Shown in pieces: positions 1 through 8,196 of a DNA stretch of 64,000 bases. A model generated the notes under the pieces. That model saw only the letters and a list, made by a program, of their open reading frames with translations. It searched no databases and was not told the DNA's origin. Origin of the DNA: Staphylococcus haemolyticus (lineage in GTDB: Bacteria; Bacillota; Bacilli; Staphylococcales; Staphylococcaceae). The position numbers and the translations under genes are program-made. How positions within the stretch are numbered: position 1 is the first letter of the stretch; every line of letters starts with the position of its first letter. The stretch spans positions 558,001 through 622,000 of the forward strand of contig NZ_CP035291.1 of NCBI RefSeq assembly GCF_006094395.1. Reading direction: 5' to 3'.

Positions 1-166
1 TTTAATAATCATCAAAAATGATACGTTATAATTATACGCTTATCATTTCATTAGTCAATTCATGATTTTGTAAATTTACAAATGATTGTGTAATTAATAG
101 TTATTTATTGACTTAAATAATATAATGATTGTATTGTTATCAAACTAATGATATGAGGTGACTAAG

Positions 167-766
167 GTGCCAGAGAAACAATCCGATAAACAGGTATTAG
201 CTTTTTTAGAAAAAGAAAGTCAATGGAAGGAATCTTATCAATATTTAAGAAATTTAATATTTGATGAGTCAGAATTAGAAGAAGCATATAAATGGATGCA
301 TCCAACATATACCATTAATGATAAAAATGTTATAACGATTCATGGTTTTAAACATTATGTAGCGTTACTATTTCATAAAGGTGCAATTATAGAAGATAAA
401 TATGAAACGCTAATTCAACAAACAGAGCGAGTTCAAGCAGCAAGACAGATACGCTTTAAAACACTGGAAGAAATTAAAGAACGTCGAGATGAAATTTTAT
501 ATTATATTAATGAAGCCATTGAAGTTGAAAAGGATGGCAAGAAAGTTGAAATGAAGAAGACAGAGGACTATGAAATACCTGAAGAATTACAGCAAGCATT
601 CAATGATAATCCTAATTTAGAAGAGGCATTTTACAAATTAACGCCTGGTAGACAGCATCAATACATATATCACATTTCACAAGCTAAGCGTAGTCAAACA
701 AGACAAAGCAGAGTTGAAAAATATATTGATCATATTCTTGATGGTAAAGGGATGCACGATAAATAG
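167..766 (+). CDS. YdeI/OmpD-associated family protein
   Basis: A soluble 199-residue protein of the YdeI/OmpD-associated type. The N-terminal part (about 10-120) resembles the DUF1801 fold, with the WMHP and HGFKHYVALLFHKG segments. The C-terminal part (about 140-195) carries the NPNLEEAFYKLTPGRQ and QSRVEKYIDHI segments typical of the bacteriocin-protection-like domain. No signal peptide or membrane segment is visible. I place the start at the GTG at 167, because GAGGTG at 155-160 gives normal spacing. An upstream GTG at 158 overlaps that ribosome binding site. The gene is monocistronic, with a terminator downstream. The biochemical role is not established. Confidence 0.85.
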   Translation: MPEKQSDKQVLAFLEKESQWKESYQYLRNLIFDESELEEAYKWMHPTYTINDKNVITIHGFKHYVALLFHKGAIIEDKYETLIQQTERVQAARQIRFKTLEEIKERRDEILYYINEAIEVEKDGKKVEMKKTEDYEIPEELQQAFNDNPNLEEAFYKLTPGRQHQYIYHISQAKRSQTRQSRVEKYIDHILDGKGMHDK

Positions 767-780
767 ATTTAGAATGAAAG

Positions 781-826
781 AAGCATTTAATCAACATCGC
801 TAAAGATGAAGATTAAATGCTTTTTA
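781..826. terminator. Bidirectional terminator hairpin
   Basis: The arms AAGCATTTAATC and GATTAAATGCTT are followed by a T-run. The hairpin lies between the convergent YdeI-like and butanediol dehydrogenase genes and can serve both. Confidence 0.85.
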
Positions 827-861
827 AATGATGTTAACAATAGTTCAAATTAGATAGTCAA

Positions 862-1905
862 TTAACCATTTAATTTAACTAAAATTTTAGCTTGAGATTT
901 ATCGTTTACTAATTGTTCGAATCCAGATTCAACAATGTTTTCTAATTCGATTTCATCTGTTACTACGCTCTTAACATCTAAACTACCGTTCGCAATTAAA
1001 TCAATTGTTTGTTGGAATGTAGTAGGAGAGTATGCAATTGTAGAAGTTAATTGAACACCTGAGTTAGTTAATAACATTGGATCGAAATCTACTGCATGAG
1101 CAAAGATTGATACGATGACAACTGTACCTCTTGGACGCGTAACTTGTACAGATTGAGATAATGTTACACCAACACCAGCAACTTCAAATGTAACATCTAC
1201 ACCATTTTCTGTATGTTCGTTAATAAAGTCTACAGGATTTGTATTACCAGAGTTAACTACATGCGTAGCGCCGACTTCTTTAGCTTTAGCTAAACGTTCT
1301 TCAGATAAATCAAATACGAAGATTTTACTTGCACCAGCTGCTTTAGCTGCAACAATTGTTAATAAACCAATTGGGCCAGCACCAAATACTGCTACTGTAT
1401 CACCAAATAATAATTTACCTTCTTTAACTGCTTGAACCGCAACTGCAGTAGGTTCTACTAAAGCACCTTCTTTATCAGATACACTTTCAGGTAATGCATA
1501 TACATTTTCTTCTGGCGCATTTGTAAATTCGGCAAAGCCACCATCAGAGCCTAAACCGATAAATGAATAGCCATCATATAAATCAACGCTTTCATCTTTC
1601 TCGTGTTTAGATACAGTTGGGTTAACAACTACGCGGTCACCTTTTTTATATTTAGTAACGTCTTTACCAACTTCTTCAACAACACCAGCAAACTCATGTC
1701 CTAAAGTAACAGGTGCTTTTTGTTCAAGTAGTGGATCAGGTTTATCTGTAGAGATGAAGACTGGTCCTTCTAAGTATTCATGTAAATCAGTTCCGCAAAT
1801 ACCTGCCCATGAAACTTTTACTTTAACTTCATTGTCTTTTAATTGCTTAGGTTCACGATCTTCCACGCGAACATCTTTTTGACCATACCATACTGCTGCT
1901 TTCAT
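862..1905 (-). CDS. Zinc-dependent 2,3-butanediol dehydrogenase-type MDR enzyme
   Basis: A 347-residue medium-chain dehydrogenase/reductase that probably interconverts acetoin or diacetyl and 2,3-butanediol with NAD(H). Visible motifs are the catalytic zinc ligand region (GICGTDLHE, then GHEFAGVVEEVG), the NAD-binding Rossmann motif GAGPIGLL near residue 175, and an acidic FDLSEE after the second beta strand, as in NAD users. The classic four-cysteine structural zinc lobe is not evident, as in BdhA-like sorbitol dehydrogenase relatives. It is transcribed alone, divergently from opuC. Substrate assignment is by family resemblance; sorbitol or threonine dehydrogenase activity cannot be excluded. 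Confidence 0.85.
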   Translation of the reverse strand: MKAAVWYGQKDVRVEDREPKQLKDNEVKVKVSWAGICGTDLHEYLEGPVFISTDKPDPLLEQKAPVTLGHEFAGVVEEVGKDVTKYKKGDRVVVNPTVSKHEKDESVDLYDGYSFIGLGSDGGFAEFTNAPEENVYALPESVSDKEGALVEPTAVAVQAVKEGKLLFGDTVAVFGAGPIGLLTIVAAKAAGASKIFVFDLSEERLAKAKEVGATHVVNSGNTNPVDFINEHTENGVDVTFEVAGVGVTLSQSVQVTRPRGTVVIVSIFAHAVDFDPMLLTNSGVQLTSTIAYSPTTFQQTIDLIANGSLDVKSVVTDEIELENIVESGFEQLVNDKSQAKILVKLNG

Positions 1906-2134
1906 TTTTACAACATCCCTTCAATAAATACTTATTACACCTATAGACTAATACTATTAATTTTGGAATGCAATTTTGAATTCAGCTTCAAATTATTTAC
2001 TTAGAAAAGTTTGACAATTTGATGAATTTTATTGTGAGCAACTTTATTTTCGACAGTTTTTTAACTTGATCATGCTTGAAACAACTTTAAAAAAATGTAA
2101 TTGTGAATTTTTTTAATCTTTTCATATAAGAAAT

Positions 2135-2158
2135 GTTTCAAAAAATTATATAGGGTAT
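2135..2158 (+). promoter_or_regulatory. Sigma-B-type promoter of opuC
   Basis: GTTTCA at 2135-2140, a 12-base spacer, then GGGTAT at 2153-2158. This matches the staphylococcal sigma-B consensus (GTTTWW-N12-15-GGGWAW) closely. It predicts a start near 2165 and a leader of about 170 bases before opuCA. Sigma-B control of an osmolyte transporter is biologically expected. Confidence 0.7.
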
Positions 2159-2224
2159 ATAGATATAAAAGATGGAAAAAGCTTGAATTATATTGAAATT
2201 GAATTAATTAAAATTTTATGAAGC

Positions 2225-2292
2225 AAAGGCCATGAGGCTCTTGTTTAACTTATTACGTATTTGTTTAACAATGGGACTACTGGCCTTTTTGT
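2225..2292 (+). promoter_or_regulatory. Leader hairpin with U-run upstream of opuCA
   Basis: AAAGGCCA at 2225-2232 is complementary to TGGCCTTT at 2281-2288 and is followed by more Ts. The 48-base loop holds two copies of TTGTTTAAC. It lies about 45 bases before the opuCA start and could be an attenuator or a read-through structure. A frame also runs through it in phase with opuCA from ATG 2232, but I judge the true start to be 2337. Confidence 0.45.
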
Positions 2293-2336
2293 TTTATGAG
2301 CTTTTTTATCTGGCAACAATAGGAAGGAGCAATATA

Positions 2337-3644
2337 ATGACGCTAAGTATTAAGAACTTAACAAAAATTTACTCTGGCAATAAAAAAGCAGTAGATAATA
2401 TTTCATTAGATATTGAATCTGGTGAATTTATTGCCTTTATTGGGACAAGCGGTAGCGGTAAAACGACAGCTTTACGAATGATTAACCGAATGATTGAAGC
2501 CACTGACGGCACAATTGAAATGAATGGGAAGAATGTTCGAAATATGAATCCAGTTGAATTACGTAGAAGTATTGGCTATGTTATTCAACAAATTGGATTG
2601 ATGCCTCATATGACCATTAGAGAAAATATTGTCTTGGTACCAAAGTTGCTTAAATGGTCTAAAGAGAAGAAGGATGCTAAAGCAAAAGAATTAATCAAGT
2701 TAGTAGACTTACCTGAAGACTATTTAGATCGTTATCCATCTGAATTATCAGGTGGTCAACAACAACGTATTGGTGTCGTACGTGCATTAGCTGCAGAGCA
2801 AGATATCATCTTAATGGATGAACCTTTTGGTGCATTGGATCCAATTACGAGAGATACTTTACAGGATTTAGTTAAAGATCTTCAAAAGAAATTAGGGAAA
2901 ACATTTATTTTCGTGACACATGATATGGACGAAGCGATAAAGCTCGCAGACCGTATTTGTATCATGTCTAAAGGGAAAGTTGTTCAATACGATACACCGG
3001 ATAATATTCTTAGAAATCCTGCCAATGATTTTGTTAGAGAATTTATTGGACAGAATAGATTGATTCAAGATCGTCCGAATATGAGAACGGTTGAAGATGC
3101 GATGATTAAGCCTGTTACGGTAAATGCCAACGACACTCTTAATGATGCAGTCAATGTTATGCGACAAAGACGTGTTGACACAATATTTGTAGTCAACAAT
3201 CATCATCATTTACTTGGATTCCTAGATATTGAAGATATTAACCAAGGGTTACGTCAACGTAAGGAATTAATTGATACAATGCAACGAGATGTTTACAAAG
3301 TCCATATTGATTCTAAATTACAAGACTCCGTACGTACGATATTAAAGAGAAATGTTAGAAACGTACCAGTCGTTGATAATGACAATGCACTTATAGGTCT
3401 AATTACACGTTCTAATCTTGTTGACATTGTCTATGACTCTATTTGGGGTGAAGAAGATGATGAGATGACATTGTCTGATTCGCACATGAATGATGTCGAA
3501 CGTGAAAATGAGTTAGGTAACATTGAAAAAAATGAACATGCCGAAGACCGTCATAATGACGCTACATCGAAACAAAAAGATGTTACAGATAGATTAGACA
3601 CACATGATGTGAAGGATTCTGACCATTCGGGAGTTGATCGTTAA
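2337..3644 (+). CDS. opuCA: Glycine betaine/carnitine/choline ABC transporter ATP-binding protein
   Basis: The ATPase of the OpuC osmoprotectant importer, 435 residues. It has Walker A GTSGSGKT (36-43), signature LSGGQQQR, Walker B IILMDEP and the switch His in THDMDEA. Two tandem CBS domains follow (about 255-370), which in this family sense ionic strength or bind c-di-AMP. The C-terminal tail is long, very acidic and Asn/His-rich. The start at 2337 is chosen for the ribosome binding site AGGAAGGAG; the in-frame ATG at 2232 lies inside the leader hairpin. It is first in a four-gene operon and its last base overlaps opuCB. Confidence 0.95.
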   Translation: MTLSIKNLTKIYSGNKKAVDNISLDIESGEFIAFIGTSGSGKTTALRMINRMIEATDGTIEMNGKNVRNMNPVELRRSIGYVIQQIGLMPHMTIRENIVLVPKLLKWSKEKKDAKAKELIKLVDLPEDYLDRYPSELSGGQQQRIGVVRALAAEQDIILMDEPFGALDPITRDTLQDLVKDLQKKLGKTFIFVTHDMDEAIKLADRICIMSKGKVVQYDTPDNILRNPANDFVREFIGQNRLIQDRPNMRTVEDAMIKPVTVNANDTLNDAVNVMRQRRVDTIFVVNNHHHLLGFLDIEDINQGLRQRKELIDTMQRDVYKVHIDSKLQDSVRTILKRNVRNVPVVDNDNALIGLITRSNLVDIVYDSIWGEEDDEMTLSDSHMNDVERENELGNIEKNEHAEDRHNDATSKQKDVTDRLDTHDVKDSDHSGVDR

Positions 3645-4279
3645 TGCGCCAATTTTTCCAAGAATATGGAAGCCAACTCGTATCGAAAACGATAGAACAC
3701 TTTTACATATCAATTATCGCGTTATTAATTGCGATTGTAGTTGCGGTTCCGTTAGGCATTTTATTATCTAAGACGAAACGTATTGCAAATGTAGTGTTAA
3801 CGATAGCGGGTGTGCTTCAAACAATTCCGACGTTAGCAGTATTAGCCATTATGATTCCAATCTTTGGTGTAGGTAAGACGCCAGCAATTGTCGCATTGTT
3901 CATTTATGTATTGTTACCAATTTTAAACAATACAGTTCTGGGAGTACAAAATATTGATAAGAATATCATCCAAGCTGGAACAAGTATGGGTATGACTAAG
4001 ATGCAGTTAATGAAAGATGTCGAATTGCCATTAGCCTTACCACTTATAATTAGTGGTATACGTTTATCAAGTGTATACGTAATCAGCTGGGCTACATTAG
4101 CTAGTTACGTTGGCGCTGGTGGACTCGGTGATTTAGTCTTTAACGGATTAAATTTATATCAGCCACCAATGATTATTAGTGCTGCAATTCTTGTAACGTG
4201 TCTGGCTTTACTTGTCGATTTCATACTTTCTTTAATTGAAAAGTGGGCCGTGCCTAAAGGGCTTAAAGTATCTAGATAA
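3644..4279 (+). CDS. opuCB: OpuC permease subunit
   Basis: A 211-residue binding-protein-dependent permease with about five to six hydrophobic segments. Between residues 120 and 130 it carries the EAA-type loop that contacts the ATPase (AGTSMGMTKMQLMKDVELPLA). It pairs with OpuCD to form the transmembrane channel for betaine, carnitine or choline. The ATG overlaps the opuCA stop by one base, indicating translational coupling. Paralogous to OpuCD, with which it shares GMGMTK-type loop residues. Confidence 0.94.
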   Translation: MRQFFQEYGSQLVSKTIEHFYISIIALLIAIVVAVPLGILLSKTKRIANVVLTIAGVLQTIPTLAVLAIMIPIFGVGKTPAIVALFIYVLLPILNNTVLGVQNIDKNIIQAGTSMGMTKMQLMKDVELPLALPLIISGIRLSSVYVISWATLASYVGAGGLGDLVFNGLNLYQPPMIISAAILVTCLALLVDFILSLIEKWAVPKGLKVSR

Positions 4280-4303
4280 ATACAAAGGGAGGATTTTAAA
4301 ATT

Positions 4304-5251
4304 ATGAAAAAGTTAAAACTTACTTTCATACTTCTTGCAATGTCTCTCATCGTATTATCTGGATGTAGTTTACCAGGTTTAGGCGATGGTGACGGTAAAG
4401 ATAGTGTGAAGATTACTGCCACAGAAACTAGTGAAACAAAAATTATGGCAAATATTGAAAAACTAATGATAGAACATTATACAAATGGCAAAATAAAACC
4501 TACTATTGTTGGTAATTTAGGTTCCAGTATTATTCAACATAATGCATTACAACGTGGAGATGTGAATATGTCAGCAGTAAGATATACTGGAACAGAATTG
4601 ACGAGTGTACTTGATGCACCACCAACAAAAGATACTAAAAAAGCAATGTCAGAGTCACAAAGATTATTTAAAGAAAAATATAATCAGAAATATTATGACT
4701 CATTTGGGTTTGAAAATACGTATGCATTCATGGTTACTAAAGAAGTAGCTGAGAAATATCATTTAGAAAAAGTTTCCGACTTAAAAAAATATAAAGATGA
4801 ATTACGTTTAGGCATGGATACACAATGGATGAACCGTGCTGGTGATGGATATCCAGCTTTCCAAAAAGAATATGGGTTTAAATTTGCGAGTGCACGCCCA
4901 ATGCAAATTGGTTTGGTGTACGATGCTTTAAAAAATAAAAAATTAGATGTTGCTGTTGGTTATTCAACCGATGGACGTATTGCTGCTTACGATTTGAAAA
5001 TCTTAAAAGATGATCGTAAATTCTTCCCACCATATGATGGAAGTCCATTAGCAACTGAAAAACTAATCAAAGATCACCCTGAAATTGACAAAGCATTGAA
5101 AAAATTACAGGGACAAATTAGTACTAAAGAAATGCAGAAATTAAATTATGAAGCGGATGGAAAAGGTAAAGAACCTGCCGTTATTGCAGAGGAATATTTG
5201 AAGAAACATAATTATTTTGAAGATGACAGTAAGAAAGGTGGTCAAAAATAA
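4304..5251 (+). CDS. opuCC: OpuC osmolyte-binding lipoprotein
   Basis: A 315-residue substrate-binding protein anchored by a lipid. The lipobox LSGC puts the modified Cys at residue 21, after a Lys-rich hydrophobic signal. The mature part is an OpuAC/ProX-type two-lobe domain that binds quaternary amines, and it contains the family segment YSTDGRIAAYDL. A ribosome binding site GGGAGG precedes the ATG. It lies between the two permease genes; its stop overlaps the opuCD ATG. Confidence 0.94.
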   Translation: MKKLKLTFILLAMSLIVLSGCSLPGLGDGDGKDSVKITATETSETKIMANIEKLMIEHYTNGKIKPTIVGNLGSSIIQHNALQRGDVNMSAVRYTGTELTSVLDAPPTKDTKKAMSESQRLFKEKYNQKYYDSFGFENTYAFMVTKEVAEKYHLEKVSDLKKYKDELRLGMDTQWMNRAGDGYPAFQKEYGFKFASARPMQIGLVYDALKNKKLDVAVGYSTDGRIAAYDLKILKDDRKFFPPYDGSPLATEKLIKDHPEIDKALKKLQGQISTKEMQKLNYEADGKGKEPAVIAEEYLKKHNYFEDDSKKGGQK

Positions 5252-5937
5252 TGAAAGGTAACTTGTTAAGCTCACTTTATGAATACTATACCTTGAACTT
5301 TGGCTATCTGATGGAACTCTTTTTCAAACATTTATTAATGTCTATTTATGGCGTGTTATTCGCTTGTATTATTGGCATTCCGATAGGGATTTTAATTTCA
5401 AGATATACAAAGTTATCATGGCCTATTATTACTATCGCGAATATTATCCAGACAGTTCCAGCAATCGCGATGTTAGCAATACTTATGCTAGCACTTGGGT
5501 TAGGGCCTAATACTGTAGTGTTTGCAGTATTCTTATATGCGTTACTTCCAATTATTAAGAATACGTACACTGGCATTACAGAAGTAGACTACAATATTAA
5601 AGATGCAGGCAAGGGTATGGGAATGACTAAGAATCAAGTCATGCGTATGATTGAATTGCCATTGTCATTATCAGTGATTATTGGTGGTATTCGTATTGCT
5701 CTAGTTGTAGCGATTGGTATCGTGGCAATTGGCTCATTTATTGGAGCTTCTACACTAGGAGATATTATTATACGAGGTACAAACTCTACTGATGGTACGG
5801 TTTATATACTTGCTGGTGCCATTCCAATTGCGTTAATTGCGATTATTATAGATTTAGGATTACGTTTATTAGAAAAGAAACTCGATCCAACGAATAATAG
5901 TAAGAAACGAGACAATAAAGTTCAAAGTATTAATTAA
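5251..5937 (+). CDS. opuCD: OpuC permease subunit
   Basis: A 228-residue second permease of OpuC, with an EAA-type loop (DAGKGMGMTKNQVMRMIELPLS) and about six hydrophobic helices. It overlaps the opuCC stop by one base and ends the operon at a strong hairpin. Together with OpuCB it imports compatible solutes during salt stress. Confidence 0.94.
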   Translation: MKGNLLSSLYEYYTLNFGYLMELFFKHLLMSIYGVLFACIIGIPIGILISRYTKLSWPIITIANIIQTVPAIAMLAILMLALGLGPNTVVFAVFLYALLPIIKNTYTGITEVDYNIKDAGKGMGMTKNQVMRMIELPLSLSVIIGGIRIALVVAIGIVAIGSFIGASTLGDIIIRGTNSTDGTVYILAGAIPIALIAIIIDLGLRLLEKKLDPTNNSKKRDNKVQSIN

Positions 5938-5948
5938 TGGTTACAAAT

Positions 5949-5990
5949 GAAAAAGAACCTGAGCACAACATTGTGTTCAGGTTCTTTTTA
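5949..5990. terminator. Bidirectional terminator opuCD/lrgB
   Basis: AAAAGAACCTGA and TCAGGTTCTTTT arms, with As before and Ts after, between convergent opuCD and lrgB. The inner CACAA/TTGTG bases extend the stem. Confidence 0.9.
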
Positions 5991-5996
5991 AAATGT

Positions 5997-6698
5997 TTAG
6001 AATAAAATTGAAGCTAATGGTGGAACAATGGCAACGATAATTACGCCAACGATAACAACGGCGATACTACCCATTGACTCTTCAGTTTCACCAAGTTCTT
6101 TGGCTGCAGCTACGCCAAGTGTGTGTCCACTTGTACCAAGGGCTAAACCACGAGCGATTGGATTTGAAATTTTAAACCACTTAACAATTTTAGTACCTAA
6201 TGCAGAAATAACAACGGCATTTAGAATAACGGCTAATGACGTTAACTCTTTGACGCCACCAATACCTTGTGATACTGGAAGGGCGATCGCAGTTGTAGCA
6301 GCTTGTGGTAGCATTGAAGCACCAATTTGATCGCCTAATTGGAATACAATAGCTACTAAGTAAATTAAGATAAGTGCGATTAACGTTCCAATTGCGATAC
6401 CCCCAAAAATTTGTAGCCAATATTTTTTAAGTACATCACGTTTTTTATATAAAGGGATGGCGAAACTAATTGTTGCTGGCTCTAAGAAGAAGTTAATAAT
6501 GTCTCCACCTATTTTGTAATTTTCATAACTAATACCTGTTACTTTTAAAAATACGATCCCCGCAACCATTGCTACGAAAAGTGGTGCTAGTAAGAAGAAA
6601 CCGTTCGTTTTTTTATAGAAATATTGTGCAATGACAAATGGTATTAATGAGACTAATATACCAAAATACGGTGTTGTAATTCCTAAATGATCTACCAT
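5997..6698 (-). CDS. lrgB: LrgB membrane protein
   Basis: A 233-residue polytopic LrgB/CidB-family protein. With LrgA it was first described as an antiholin-like modulator of murein hydrolases; later work on relatives showed roles in pyruvate uptake. Conserved LrgB features include the [15 protein letters not shown] and [17 protein letters not shown] segments near the C terminus, and the ALGT motif. It overlaps lrgA by one base (TAATG), so the two are coupled. The LytSR system that normally activates this operon lies just upstream on the same strand. Confidence 0.93.
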   Translation of the reverse strand: MVDHLGITTPYFGILVSLIPFVIAQYFYKKTNGFFLLAPLFVAMVAGIVFLKVTGISYENYKIGGDIINFFLEPATISFAIPLYKKRDVLKKYWLQIFGGIAIGTLIALILIYLVAIVFQLGDQIGASMLPQAATTAIALPVSQGIGGVKELTSLAVILNAVVISALGTKIVKWFKISNPIARGLALGTSGHTLGVAAAKELGETEESMGSIAVVIVGVIIVAIVPPLASILF

Positions 6699-7153
6699 TA
6701 GTTACCCTCCCCAAGTTTAGTTTGTTCATTTTGCTCTTTAGATGGGAATAATGTTTTTGTTACGAATAATTGTGAAACAAATCCTACACAGATAAGTAGT
6801 AATAACGTTGAAATAATAATTAATAGCAATATTAAAATAGGATGTTGGCTTAATATTGGTAAAGAATTGATAACCGAAATTCCGGCCGGTACGAATAAGA
6901 AACTAATATTATTCGTTAATGCTGTGCCGACACCTTCAACTTGACCTAATTTGACCACACCAGTGCATAATAGGATGAATAGTAATACGAGTCCTATTAC
7001 TGACGCTGGCATAGGAAATGGTATGAAACTTTCAATAATTTTAGATATAAATAGTACGATAGCAATCGTTAATGCTTGCTGAAAGAAATTATACGTTTTT
7101 GCTAACTTATGATTTCCTTTATGAGCATTACTTTGTGATTGTTCATTTGCCAT
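6698..7153 (-). CDS. lrgA: LrgA membrane protein
   Basis: A 151-residue LrgA/CidA-family protein with four hydrophobic segments and the family core [19 protein letters not shown], then [15 protein letters not shown]. Both ends are hydrophilic and variable. The ribosome binding site AAAGGGAGCG is correctly placed. It forms a two-gene unit with lrgB. A CcpA-type cre site lies about 45 bases upstream, suggesting carbon control in addition to LytR. Confidence 0.93.
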   Translation of the reverse strand: MANEQSQSNAHKGNHKLAKTYNFFQQALTIAIVLFISKIIESFIPFPMPASVIGLVLLFILLCTGVVKLGQVEGVGTALTNNISFLFVPAGISVINSLPILSQHPILILLLIIISTLLLLICVGFVSQLFVTKTLFPSKEQNEQTKLGEGN

Positions 7154-7195
7154 ATTTTAACGCTCCCTTTCTCTTTCCCTTACAGATAGAATATT

Positions 7196-7210
7196 ATGAA
7201 AACGTTTACT
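7196..7210. promoter_or_regulatory. cre-like CcpA site in the lrgA promoter region
   Basis: ATGAAAACGTTTACT fits the degenerate cre consensus WTGNAANCGNWNNCW at every fixed position. It lies 43 bases upstream of the lrgA start, where a bound repressor would block the promoter. It also forms the first codons of a doubtful 64-codon frame on the plus strand, which I reject. Confidence 0.6.
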
Positions 7211-7425
7211 ATTGTGAGTTTTGGCAGTGACTTACAAAAATTAGGACGTGAGTTGCAATATATTCAAGTTGAAAATCAAATAGTCAAAATAATAACAAAT
7301 GATAAGACATTTATTTATAAAATAAAAAAGTATTTAACCTTATTTGGCGTATCAAATATTGATGTTTGCCATAGATTAAATACTTATTAAGATGATTAAT
7401 ATGTTTACGTTGTATGTTTGACTGG

Positions 7426-8196
7426 TTAAGCAAGGCCAATTTCATGTTTAAATGCCTTCATAAATGATCGACTAACTTGAAATTTATCTCCCGATGTCAT
7501 GGTTACTTGATAGGTATAATTGAACCAATGTTCAACGCTATCGATATGCGTTTTATTAATGATAGTCGCACGATGAATTTTAATAAATGTGTTATTCGAT
7601 AATTTCTTTTCATAGTAGTTAAGTGGTTCATTAGTTTGATATGTGCGATGAGTGGTATTTATCGTTGTTATCCCATTGTTGACTGAAACTGCTGTGATGT
7701 CATCTTTTCGGATCACATAGATACGTTCATTCATTTCAATTGGTAGTACGGTTTGGTCTTCATTTTCTTGGCGATCATCTTGTTGCATTGATAGCGTAGA
7801 TGGTTCACTTGTTATATGATCTATCTCATTGCTATTAGATATTTGATGCTTAACTTTATTGACTGCTTGCTCTATACGTTCAAGTTCAAAAGGCTTGAGT
7901 ATATAATCAATTGCATCAAGTTCAAAGGCTTTAACTGCAAATGTATCGTGTGCCGTTGCAAAAATAATGTGTGGTGGTTGTTTCATTTTCTTTATTTTTT
8001 GTGCTAAATCTATACCACTTTCATCCATAAGATTGATATCTAAAAAGACTAAATCATATGTTTCTGATAAAAGTTTTTCTAACGTTTCTTCTATGTTTTC
8101 AGCTTCATCAATCACGTTAAATCCAGATATCTCATTTAATAAGTAATGAAGCTCATTTCGAGCTAATGGTTCATCATCAACGATTAACGTCTTCAC
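7426..8196 (-). CDS. lytR: LytR response regulator (LytTR family)
   Basis: A 256-residue response regulator. The receiver domain (1-120) has the acidic pair VDDEP, phosphoacceptor Asp53 in FLDINLMD, and the conserved Lys in ILKPF. A Gln/Glu-rich linker follows, then a C-terminal LytTR DNA-binding domain (about 150-256) with IYVIRKDDI and [12 protein letters not shown] segments. It directly follows lytS, with no gap between lytS stop and lytR start. It should activate lrgAB in response to membrane potential changes. Confidence 0.93.
   Translation of the reverse strand: MKTLIVDDEPLARNELHYLLNEISGFNVIDEAENIEETLEKLLSETYDLVFLDINLMDESGIDLAQKIKKMKQPPHIIFATAHDTFAVKAFELDAIDYILKPFELERIEQAVNKVKHQISNSNEIDHITSEPSTLSMQQDDRQENEDQTVLPIEMNERIYVIRKDDITAVSVNNGITTINTTHRTYQTNEPLNYYEKKLSNNTFIKIHRATIINKTHIDSVEHWFNYTYQVTMTSGDKFQVSRSFMKAFKHEIGLA

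Noticed and set aside
1906..2134. Rex operator before the butanediol dehydrogenase gene
   Set aside because: Two lone TTGTGA half-sites (near 2031 and 2104) lack the second half at correct spacing.
2232..2336. N-terminal extension of OpuCA from ATG 2232
   Set aside because: The strong AGGAAGGAG site favours ATG 2337, and the 35 extra hydrophobic codons run through the leader hairpin.
2892..3209. A 105-codon minus-strand frame inside opuCA
   Set aside because: A shadow of the real gene: antisense, no ribosome binding site, composition unlike a protein.
7196..7390. A 64-codon plus-strand frame in the lrgA-lytR gap
   Set aside because: There is no ribosome binding site, it lies inside the lrgA promoter region, and its start codons form a cre match. 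I recognise no family.
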